Both the position numbers and the translations under genes were made by a program. DNA of 64,000 nucleotides from Thiodiazotropha sp040506975 (GTDB taxonomy: Bacteria; Pseudomonadota; Gammaproteobacteria; Chromatiales; Chromatiaceae). Below the pieces are notes generated by a model that was given only the letters and a program-made list of their open reading frames with translations, was not told the DNA's origin and did no database searches. Within the stretch, counting starts at the first letter, position 1, and each line of letters starts with the position of its first letter. Of the stretch, positions 57,267 through 64,000 are shown piece by piece. The stretch covers positions 558,001-622,000 of the forward strand of contig OZ242974.1 of NCBI GenBank assembly GCA_965211775.1, given 5' to 3'.

Positions 57267-58931
57267 TCAGTTCGCCGCTTGTTCGATCTTGCGCGTGATA
57301 TACCACTGTTGAGCAATCGATATCAGATTATTGACCACCCAGTAGAGCACCAGCCCGGCAGGGAAGAAGGCAAAGAATATGGTGAACACAAATGGCAGTG
57401 TCATCATGATCTTCGCCTGCATCGGATCAGGCGGCGCCGGATTGAGTTTCTGTTGCACGAACATGGATACACCCATGATCAATGGCAATATGAAATAGGG
57501 ATCCTTTTCCGACAGACTTTCAATCCACAGAACCCATGGTGCCTGTCGCAACTCCACGCTCTCCAGCAACACCCAGTAGAGGGCGATGAAAACAGGTATC
57601 TGAACCAATATGGGCAGGCATCCGCCGAGGGGGTTTATCTTCTCCTTTTTATAAAGCTCCATCATGGCGGCCTGAATGCGTTGCTTGTCATCGCCATAGC
57701 GATCCTTGATCGCCTGTATCCTGGGCGTGAACTTGCGCATGTTCGCCATCGACTTGTAGCTGGTTTCCGACAGCTTGAAAAAAGCCGCCTTTATCAAAAG
57801 GGTGAGAATGATAATCGACCAACCCCAGTTGCCGACCCAGTTATGGATAGTCTTCAAAAGCCAGAAGATCGGTTTCGCAATCACGGTGAGCCAGCCGTAA
57901 TCGACTGTCAGTTCAAGTCCTTCCGCAATAACCTCCAACTGATCCTGCAGCTTCGGACCGACATAGAATCTGCGGGTCAGGGTGGTGCTTTCACCTGCCG
58001 GCACGGTTACTGTGGGAGAGTAACTGCCGATCAAATATTTTCCACCAGAGAGTGCATTGGTATAGTAATGCTCGACCTGATCCTTGGGCGGTATCCAAGC
58101 ACTCAGAAAATAGTGCTGAATCATCGCCAGCCAACCCTGATCCGATTCGACATTCAGCTTCTTCTTCGCCATATCATCGAAATCCACCTTTTCGTACTTG
58201 TCCTGAGGGTTGTAGAAGACACCGCCCGTGTAGGTGTAGGTGGTAAAACCGTTGCCGTCACTACTCGGTTCCATTCGCTGCAACTGGCCGTAATCCCTGG
58301 CTGCCCACCCCACCGCGGATTGGTTATCTACCTTATAACGAACATCGGCAAGGTAACTGCCGGGGCGGAATATGAACTCTTTGGTGACCTGAATGCCATC
58401 ACTATGCTTCCAGACCAATGGCACCACCAGTTCATCGCTGCCATCAGCCATTTTGTAGAGGCCTTGTTTTACCTGGTATATCGCCTCGTGGTCGGGCGCC
58501 TTACCTTTTTCGCTGCCGATCAGGCCGGATTGGGCGATGAAGATGTCGGGCTCCCGAGGAGTCAGAAGCTCAACTTTCACATCAGGTTGCTCAAGGGATA
58601 TGGGGTAATCGAGCAGCAGCGCCTTCTGCACCGTTCCACCCCGGGTGGATATCTCCAGCTTAAGCAAATCCGTTTCGACGGTTACGATTTTCGCCCGGGT
58701 GGATCCGGCGGAGCCATCCGCGATCTCCGGCCCGGCGGCGGCAGGCAATTCAGCCGTTACCTCTACTGTGGGTACAGCAGCGGCATCAGCCGAAGTGTCA
58801 GCGCTTGCCGGAGTAGATGCGCTCTGTGGTTTCGGCTGGCTTTGCGGACCATAGTCCTGCTGCCAGGCTTGATAGAGCAGCAAACCAACAAAGGCGAGAA
58901 CAAAGAATAGGATCAGTCGTATATTATCCAT
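57267..58931 (-). CDS. yidC: Membrane protein insertase YidC
   Basis: The 554-residue protein has an N-terminal anchor MDNIRLILFFVLAFVGLLLY, a large periplasmic P1 domain (about 60–340) and five C-terminal helices with the conserved GNWGWSIIILTLLIK and the hydrophilic-groove region. It inserts Sec-dependent and independent membrane proteins. Its start overlaps the end of yidD. Confidence 0.97.
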   Translation of the reverse strand: MDNIRLILFFVLAFVGLLLYQAWQQDYGPQSQPKPQSASTPASADTSADAAAVPTVEVTAELPAAAGPEIADGSAGSTRAKIVTVETDLLKLEISTRGGTVQKALLLDYPISLEQPDVKVELLTPREPDIFIAQSGLIGSEKGKAPDHEAIYQVKQGLYKMADGSDELVVPLVWKHSDGIQVTKEFIFRPGSYLADVRYKVDNQSAVGWAARDYGQLQRMEPSSDGNGFTTYTYTGGVFYNPQDKYEKVDFDDMAKKKLNVESDQGWLAMIQHYFLSAWIPPKDQVEHYYTNALSGGKYLIGSYSPTVTVPAGESTTLTRRFYVGPKLQDQLEVIAEGLELTVDYGWLTVIAKPIFWLLKTIHNWVGNWGWSIIILTLLIKAAFFKLSETSYKSMANMRKFTPRIQAIKDRYGDDKQRIQAAMMELYKKEKINPLGGCLPILVQIPVFIALYWVLLESVELRQAPWVLWIESLSEKDPYFILPLIMGVSMFVQQKLNPAPPDPMQAKIMMTLPFVFTIFFAFFPAGLVLYWVVNNLISIAQQWYITRKIEQAAN

Positions 58932-59160
58932 GTAACTGCTTTTTTCGGGGTTCGGGTACCGGATCTACACCGCCTTCATGCCAAGGATGACAGCGGGAGA
59001 CTCGTTTGACAGAGAGCCAGAGCCCCTGCAGGGTACCGTGCTTTTCCAAGGCCTCCAACGCATAGGTGGAACAACTGGGATAAAAACGGCAATGCTGTCC
59101 CACAAACGGGCTCAGGATCGTTTGGTAGAGCTTGATCAGAGAGATCACGATGCGGCGCAT
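58924..59160 (-). CDS. yidD: Membrane protein insertion efficiency factor YidD
   Basis: MRRIVISLIKLYQTILSPFVG at 59160 is the likely start (78 aa); an ATG seven codons earlier is possible. The family motif CRFYPSCSTYALEALEKHG and the GGVDPVP ending are present. It sits between rnpA and yidC as usual. Confidence 0.93.
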   Translation of the reverse strand: MRRIVISLIKLYQTILSPFVGQHCRFYPSCSTYALEALEKHGTLQGLWLSVKRVSRCHPWHEGGVDPVPEPRKKQLHG

Positions 59161-59543
59161 TTTTCCACCATCTTTCGCCAATGTTGTTCAAGGGAATTCA
59201 AACATTGCCTATTCTCGGCATTTACAGCGCCATGTCTAGACACAACCACAAGATCGAGTCCGGTGAGCAGCGCCTGGTTTAGTCTGAAACTCTCCCGAAT
59301 CAGACGCTTGATGCGGTTTCTATGCACGGCACTGGGACTGCTTTTTTTTGAAACCGCCAAACCGAGTCGTGCGCAATCAAGCTGGTTGGATCTTGCCAGC
59401 ACCAGAAACAAGCTATCGGAAGAGCGTTCCCCATCACCAAAAACCCGACGGTAGTCGCCGGGCTTAACAAGTCTGCAACGACGGGGAAAAGTCCCTTCGG
59501 ATGTTGGCAAGGAGCGTATATATTCAGAGTGCCAGGCGTGCAC
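59145..59543 (-). CDS. rnpA: Ribonuclease P protein component
   Basis: The conserved part FPRRCRLVKPGDYRRVFGDG through HRNRIKRLIRESFRL (RNR motif) is clear. The start is uncertain: a GTG at 59543 with an AAAGGA ribosome site overlaps rpmH by about 20 bases, while a TTG at 59510 would avoid the overlap but lacks a visible ribosome site. It overlaps yidD at its 3' end. Confidence 0.93.
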   Translation of the reverse strand: MHAWHSEYIRSLPTSEGTFPRRCRLVKPGDYRRVFGDGERSSDSLFLVLARSNQLDCARLGLAVSKKSSPSAVHRNRIKRLIRESFRLNQALLTGLDLVVVSRHGAVNAENRQCLNSLEQHWRKMVEKCAAS

Positions 59544-59658
59544 GTCCTTTGGCCCGACGTGCCTTCAGCACCTTGCGGCCGTTGCGTGTTGCCATACGCG
59601 CACGGAAACCGTGGGTACGCGCCTTCTTCAGATTACTGGGTTGAAAGGTTCTTTTCAT
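59524..59658 (-). CDS. rpmH: Ribosomal protein L34
   Basis: The 44-residue protein starts MKRTFQPSNLKKARTHGF and ends KARRAKGRARLAL, the highly conserved L34 sequence. It is the first gene of the rpmH–rnpA–yidD–yidC–mnmE run. Confidence 0.97.
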   Translation of the reverse strand: MKRTFQPSNLKKARTHGFRARMATRNGRKVLKARRAKGRARLAL

Positions 59659-59923
59659 AGCTGCTTACCGGTAGATCCGCCAATGAATTGAAAAATAATT
59701 TATGGCCGAAAAAAAGACGCGTAGCCTAGCCCTAAACACCAGTCCCTGTCAATAGACAATCCGCTAAAAAAAGTGGACGCCTACTCCCATTCGGCTATAG
59801 ATAACTGCTCCAACCGCAGGTAGACTTGGCAGTTCGAAAGGGTATGGCCAGAGGGCGTCACAGAGCCGGTTAGCTGGTTATAGGAATCGATCTCAACTCA
59901 TCCAACGCTGCTGGAGAGAGAAC
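59659..59923. other. rpmH–dnaA divergent intergenic region
   Basis: These 265 bp must hold the divergent promoters for rpmH and dnaA. I see no perfect DnaA box (TTATCCACA) here, unlike the region after dnaA, so it is a weaker origin candidate. Confidence 0.5.
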
Positions 59924-61258
59924 TTGAACCTTTGGCAACGATGTACAGAACATCTTGAGCAGGTATTATCGCCTCAACAGTACAACACCTGGATACGCCC
60001 GCTGCAAATCGTTGAAGATCAAAACCACCTGAAACTTCTCGCACCCAACCGGTTCGTACTGGATTGGGTACGCAACCACTATCTGGATACAATTCAAGAG
60101 CATCTGAATAGTTTGTGTGATGGCAATCCGCCGACCGTCAAAGTGGAGATCGGCAGCAAACGACGGCCTACACAGAAACAGAACAATCAGGTTAACTCCA
60201 ACAAGCTTACCGCATCCGAGGAGAAGACCCCTTCGATCGACAGCAACCTCAATCAAAACTTCGTATTCGATACATTTGTCGAAGGAAAATCGAACCAGAT
60301 CGCCCGTGCTGCATCCATGCAGATCGGCGAAAATCCCGGAAAGGCCTATAACCCGCTCTTCATCTATGGGGGTGTGGGCCTGGGAAAGACCCATCTCATG
60401 CATGCGGTAGGCAATATGATGCTGAAGAAAAATCCGCAGGCACGTGTCGTCTATCTTCATTCGGAACGATTCGTCGCCGAGATGGTAAAGGCGTTACAGC
60501 ACAACACCATTGAACAATTTAAGAAGCACTATCGCTCAGTCAATGCGCTGTTGATCGACGATATACAATTTTTCGCCGGCAAGGAGCGCTCACAGGAAGA
60601 GTTCTTCCACACGTTCAATGCACTGTTCGAATCCCAGCAACAGATCATCCTCTCCAGCGATCGCTTCCCTAAAGAGGTCAGCGGCCTGGAAGAGAGGCTC
60701 AAGTCGCGATTCGGTTGGGGCTTGACCGTCGCCATCGAACCCCCAGATCTGGAGACACGGGTAGCCATCCTGCAAAGCAAAGCGCTTCAGTTGAATGTCG
60801 AACTGCCAAACGAAGTCGCTTTTTTCATGGGCAAGCGGATTCGCTCCAATATTCGGGAGTTGGAAGGGGCGCTACGCAGAGTCATCGCCAACGCCACCTT
60901 TACTGGGCGTGAAATCAATCTCGACTTCGCAAAGAATGCCTTGCGTGACATGCTTGCAGCTCATGACAAACAGATCACGATCGAGAACATTCAAAAGACT
61001 GTTGCGGAGTATTTTCAAATCCGAACATCTGATCTAACCTCTTCAAAACGCAGCAGATCCGTAGCCAGACCCAGACAGATCGCCATGACGCTTGCCAAAG
61101 AGCTGACAAATCACAGTCTTCCAGAGATTGGCAATGCCTTTGGCGGAAGAGACCATACAACAGTCATCCACGCCAATCGCAAGGTCAAGGAATTGCGCGA
61201 AAGCGATCCTCGCATTTCTGAAGACTATTCCAATCTGTTGAGAACCCTCAGCAGTTAA
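59924..61258 (+). CDS. dnaA: Chromosomal replication initiator DnaA (TTG start)
   Basis: This 444-residue AAA+ initiator has domain I with WIRPLQIVEDQNHLKLLAPN, a variable linker (about 80–105), Walker A GGVGLGKTHLMHAVG (about 145), Walker B LLIDDIQFFAGK and the domain IV DNA-binding signature GGRDHTTVIHANRKVKEL. The start is a TTG with GGAGAG eight bases upstream; no in-frame ATG fits the family N-terminus. A DnaA box begins immediately after the stop. Confidence 0.97.
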   Translation: MNLWQRCTEHLEQVLSPQQYNTWIRPLQIVEDQNHLKLLAPNRFVLDWVRNHYLDTIQEHLNSLCDGNPPTVKVEIGSKRRPTQKQNNQVNSNKLTASEEKTPSIDSNLNQNFVFDTFVEGKSNQIARAASMQIGENPGKAYNPLFIYGGVGLGKTHLMHAVGNMMLKKNPQARVVYLHSERFVAEMVKALQHNTIEQFKKHYRSVNALLIDDIQFFAGKERSQEEFFHTFNALFESQQQIILSSDRFPKEVSGLEERLKSRFGWGLTVAIEPPDLETRVAILQSKALQLNVELPNEVAFFMGKRIRSNIRELEGALRRVIANATFTGREINLDFAKNALRDMLAAHDKQITIENIQKTVAEYFQIRTSDLTSSKRSRSVARPRQIAMTLAKELTNHSLPEIGNAFGGRDHTTVIHANRKVKELRESDPRISEDYSNLLRTLSS

Positions 61259-61486
61259 TGTGGATAAAATGTTGAAAAAATCGGGTAAGATTTAAATGCT
61301 GGGCTATCCACAAACCATCAACAGATAATAGGCAAGAAAAGAAAAGGGTAAATCACAAGAGAAAATGAAAAAATACTATAAAAAAAACAAACAGTTAAAA
61401 ACTTACCCCCATGCTTAACCGGGGTCTAATAACAATAACAGTCCTACTTCTTAAAAAAGAATTATATAAATGCTGAGTGGATAAAC
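61259..61486. other. oriC: Candidate oriC / dnaA–dnaN regulatory region
   Basis: This is a very A/T-rich 228-bp gap. One perfect DnaA box (TGTGGATAA, 61259–61267) and two single-mismatch boxes (CTATCCACA at 61304–61312 and AGTGGATAA at 61476–61484) frame long A-tracts that could unwind. Location next to dnaA and the parS sites downstream support it as the origin or part of a bipartite origin. Confidence 0.6.
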
Positions 61487-62623
61487 ATGAAGATAAAGAC
61501 AGATAGGGAAAACCTTCTAGAGCCGATGCAGAAGATTGCCGGTGTCGTAGAAAGACGCCAAACACTACCTATACTCGCAAATATCCTTGTCAATGCCGGA
61601 AACGGTATGGTCCAGCTCACAGCCACTGACCTCGAAGTGGAATTGAAAACAGAGGCTCAGGTTGAATGTGAGGGAGAGGCAGATTTCACACTGCCCGCCC
61701 GTAAGCTTATGGACATCTGCAAAGCACTTCCTGAATCTGCACCGATTACACTTGATGTCAGTGAAGACAAGGTACGCCTACAGTCAGGCAGAAGTCGTTT
61801 TTCACTTAGCCTGCTTCCAGCAAGGGACTATCCGGTCATAGAGCCAACGCCCAGTAACAACATACTGACCATCAAAGAGGCAACACCCAGTAACAACATA
61901 CTGACCATCAAAGAGGCAACACTCAATCGGCTGATTGAAAAGACGCAATTTGCCATGGCTCAGCAAGACGTACGTTATTACCTCAACGGCATGTTGTTGG
62001 AGATAAACAAAGGTGACTTAAGGACCGTGGCAACCGATGGGCATCGATTGGCTATGAGCCAGGCTGTGAACGCTGCGCCAGAGGAGATAAACCAGCAGAT
62101 TATCCTACCAAGAAAGGCGGTGTTGGAATTAGGCCGTTTACTGACAAACAATGACAGTGACATAAAGATAGAGTTGAGCAACAGCTATATTCGCGTCTTA
62201 CTTGATAACGCTGTTTTTACATCAAAACTGATCGACGGCAGATTTCCGGAATATCAACGGGTAATGCCTACTGGATCAGACAAAGAAGTCGAGGCAGAAA
62301 AAAACAGTCTTCGACAATCACTTACCCGTGCATCGATTCTGTCTAATGAAAAGTATCGCGGTATACGATTTGAATTAAAAGAAAACCTGTTACAGCTTCA
62401 GGCACACAATCCAGAGCAAGAAGAATCGGAAGAGGAACTGGAGGTGCAGTACAGTGGTGATGAATTGAAAATTGGATTCAATGCTGGATATCTGTTGGAT
62501 GCAATTAATGCGATAGGAGAGGAGGCAATAATCATAGAGCTAAAGGATACAAACAGCAGTGCACTGATCTATGGCAAGGAAAACGAAGAAAGCAGATACG
62601 TTGTAATGCCTATGAGAATCTAG
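61487..62623 (+). CDS. dnaN: DNA polymerase III beta sliding clamp, with internal duplication
   Basis: The protein has 378 residues, 12 more than the usual 366. It starts MKIKTDRENLLEPMQKIAGV and contains RYYLNGMLLE, RTVATDGHRLAMSQ and the C-terminal YVVMPMRI, the normal ending with hydrophobic-cleft residues. Residues 121–132 (TPSNNILTIKEA) are repeated exactly at 133–144, from a 36-bp tandem duplication at the linker between domains I and II. The clamp must tolerate this, as the gene is essential. Confidence 0.97.
   Translation: MKIKTDRENLLEPMQKIAGVVERRQTLPILANILVNAGNGMVQLTATDLEVELKTEAQVECEGEADFTLPARKLMDICKALPESAPITLDVSEDKVRLQSGRSRFSLSLLPARDYPVIEPTPSNNILTIKEATPSNNILTIKEATLNRLIEKTQFAMAQQDVRYYLNGMLLEINKGDLRTVATDGHRLAMSQAVNAAPEEINQQIILPRKAVLELGRLLTNNDSDIKIELSNSYIRVLLDNAVFTSKLIDGRFPEYQRVMPTGSDKEVEAEKNSLRQSLTRASILSNEKYRGIRFELKENLLQLQAHNPEQEESEEELEVQYSGDELKIGFNAGYLLDAINAIGEEAIIIELKDTNSSALIYGKENEESRYVVMPMRI
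61847..61918 (+). repeat. 36-bp in-frame tandem duplication inside dnaN
   Basis: Units 61847–61882 and 61883–61918 differ only at their third base (ACG against ACA). Each encodes the same 12 residues. Confidence 0.95.
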
Positions 62624-62659
62624 AAATAGTTCCAGACAGAAAGCTTTTAACACAACAAA

Positions 62660-63736
62660 TTGCACATAGAAAAAATAAAGATCGAGAATCTGCGCAATAT
62701 AGCCAACGCGGAACTATCACCACATAAAAAGATAAATGTCATTGTCGGGTGTAATGGCGCTGGGAAGACAACCCTACTAGAGTCAATCTATCTACTTGCC
62801 AGGGCACGTTCTTTCAGACAATTAAAAACAGGACGATTGATTAGAGAGGGCGAGGAGCAGCTCAATCTATTTACGTCTTTAAAGACGGCAACAAATAACA
62901 GACATCACATCGGCTTACAAAAAACAGTCAGCGAAACTGTGATCAGAAAAGATGGAGCCAATCTGAAAAAACGCTCAGATCTTGCTAAATCTATACCACT
63001 TACAATCATCACACCCAATATACAACGCATTATTGAGGATGATCCCAAAAACAGGAGAAGACTCTTAAATTGGGGGATGTTCCACGTGGAACATGAATAT
63101 GCTTTTCTGGTAAATAGCTATATGAAAACACTGATCCAGAGAAACAATGCACTACGAGGATCGAAAGAACAGATAAAGGTTTGGGATAGTCAGCTGATCC
63201 AATTGGGTAATGAGATAGATAGGAGGATGTTGGAGTATACGAAAATATGGAATCAAACACTCAATACCCTAATCAAAGTAACAGGCTTGATTAAACCTAT
63301 CTCACTGAAAGTAAAGCAGGGATGGAAAGAGGAATGCTCATTCGCTGAGGCATTAGATAGAAATAGAAAAATAGATAAAGAACGCGGTTTTACCAGTTGT
63401 GGGCCACATAGGTCTGATCTGAAAATATTGCAGGATGGAAAACCGATAAAAAATATCTTTTCAAGAGGCGAGGCAAAAATTGCAGCAGCCATCATGCTGC
63501 TGTCTCAGACGAAAATATTAGAAGACAGAACTGGGGAAAGTCCGGTTCTATTAGTCGATGATCTGCATTCTGAACTGGATAATGAAAGGTACGCAAACTT
63601 ACTCAAGTTGATTGAGGCGATGAAAGTCCAGAGTTTTGTGACAACACTCGATTCAGACAGGTCTGAAAATCTACTTTCTGCAGATGCTTGTCAATTGTTC
63701 CACGTGGAACATGGAGATATCTCTTTTCTGTATTGA
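62660..63736 (+). CDS. recF: Recombination/repair protein RecF (TTG start)
   Basis: The 358-residue SMC-like ATPase has Walker A VGCNGAGKTTLLESIYLLA (about 30), the signature SRGEAKIAAAIMLL (about 270) and Walker B PVLLVDDLHSELD (about 293). It loads RecA at gaps. The start TTG at 62660 begins MHIEKIKIENLRN; no ATG fits and no strong ribosome site is visible. Two parS palindromes are embedded in the coding sequence. Confidence 0.93.
   Translation: MHIEKIKIENLRNIANAELSPHKKINVIVGCNGAGKTTLLESIYLLARARSFRQLKTGRLIREGEEQLNLFTSLKTATNNRHHIGLQKTVSETVIRKDGANLKKRSDLAKSIPLTIITPNIQRIIEDDPKNRRRLLNWGMFHVEHEYAFLVNSYMKTLIQRNNALRGSKEQIKVWDSQLIQLGNEIDRRMLEYTKIWNQTLNTLIKVTGLIKPISLKVKQGWKEECSFAEALDRNRKIDKERGFTSCGPHRSDLKILQDGKPIKNIFSRGEAKIAAAIMLLSQTKILEDRTGESPVLLVDDLHSELDNERYANLLKLIEAMKVQSFVTTLDSDRSENLLSADACQLFHVEHGDISFLY
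63078..63093. promoter_or_regulatory. parS: parS centromere site 1 (inside recF)
   Basis: TGTTCCACGTGGAACA is a perfect 16-bp palindrome matching the bacterial parS consensus as found in Pseudomonas. It encodes the FHVEH part of recF. Confidence 0.9.
63696..63711. promoter_or_regulatory. parS: parS centromere site 2 (inside recF)
   Basis: An identical 16-bp palindrome 618 bp after site 1 and near the recF 3' end, again read as FHVEH. Confidence 0.9.
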
Positions 63737-63843
63737 CCAAGCCTTCTCAATTGTAGAAATGGTTCGTAAGGATTGAGAAATTATAGGTATAATAGCACGT
63801 TGGATCCCGTTTCCTGGGTTACTGATCTATTCATGGAATTTAT

Positions 63844-64000
63844 ATGAGTTACGATTCATCGAATATCAAGGTTTTGAAAGGTTTGGATGCTGTACGCAAG
63901 CGTCCCGGTATGTATATCGGTGATACCGATGATGGTACAGGTCTTCATCACATGGTATTTGAGGTTGTCGATAACTCCATAGATGAGGCGCTTGCCGGTT
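63844..64000 (+). CDS. gyrB: DNA gyrase subunit B, 3'-truncated by the window edge
   Basis: The first 52 residues are visible: MSYDSSNIKVLKGLDAVRKR and then PGMYIGDTDDGTGLHHMVFE, with VVDNSIDEALAG carrying the ATP-binding Asn/Glu region of the GHKL fold. A TATAAT-like −10 at about 63788 precedes it. The dnaA–dnaN–recF–gyrB order is canonical. Confidence 0.97.
   Translation, partial: MSYDSSNIKVLKGLDAVRKRPGMYIGDTDDGTGLHHMVFEVVDNSIDEALAG

Noticed and set aside
57279..58910. 543-codon ORF antisense to yidC
   Set aside because: No domain, no independent start signal, fully covered by yidC.
61387..61425. ACCCC…GGGGT hairpin in the dnaA–dnaN gap as a terminator
   Set aside because: The stem is only five pairs and no T run follows; dnaA and dnaN are normally cotranscribed.

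Overview
The window is 64 kb of a gammaproteobacterial chromosome around the replication origin. It holds the conserved origin-proximal set rpmH–rnpA–yidD–yidC–mnmE on one side and dnaA–dnaN–recF–gyrB on the other, then mnmG–rsmG–parA–parB, the complete F1Fo ATP synthase operon and glmU–glmS. A DsrL-like iron-sulfur flavoprotein suggests a sulfur oxidiser using the reverse dissimilatory sulfite reductase route. Gene order and IS load would fit a Chromatiales/Sedimenticola/Thiodiazotropha-type bacterium, possibly a host-associated one, but the sequence alone does not settle the genus.

Layout. 1–1.2 kb: a DUF4398 fragment and an OmpA-type lipoprotein. 1.2–5.6 kb: a gtrB–gtrA–gtrC-like surface glycosylation cassette hit twice, by a frameshift in gtrA and an IS1595-family insertion in the large membrane protein. 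5.8–7.7 kb: the DsrL-like gene. 8–26.7 kb: an IS-bounded mosaic. Three IS1380-family elements stand head to tail (7967–12670), followed by a truncated GGDEF–EAL gene, an alpha/beta hydrolase, queA, tgt, a VOC–CBS fusion, a three-gene operon (ATP-grasp/M20 fusion, gamma-glutamyltransferase-like, N-formylglutamate amidohydrolase-like), another IS1380 copy and most of an IS1595 element. 26.7–28.6 kb: a beheaded response regulator and its histidine kinase. 28.7–39.5 kb: glmS, glmU, an FKBP-type isomerase and atpCDGAHFEBI, all on the minus strand. 39.7–43 kb: accessory genes and an IS1380 copy. 43.1–47.4 kb: parB, parA, rsmG, mnmG. 47.4–48.5 kb: an intact IS1595. 48.5–52.4 kb: a MoxR–DUF58–transglutaminase operon. 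52.7–55.8 kb: a tandem pair of IS1380 elements. 55.9–64 kb: the mnmE–rpmH and dnaA–gyrB sets, with a candidate oriC and two perfect parS sites.

The strongest structural result comes from IS bookkeeping. The IS1595 pieces at 7952–7966 and 25726–26739 sum to exactly 1029 bp, the length of the two intact copies. The roughly 16.2 kb between them (9535–25721) therefore looks like a segment that entered by homologous recombination at an IS1380 copy sitting inside that IS1595. Other notable points are a 36-bp in-frame tandem duplication in dnaN, two parS palindromes inside recF, TTG starts for dnaA and recF, and the unusual ATP-grasp–M20/GGT/FGase operon, which is the best candidate for an undescribed pathway.
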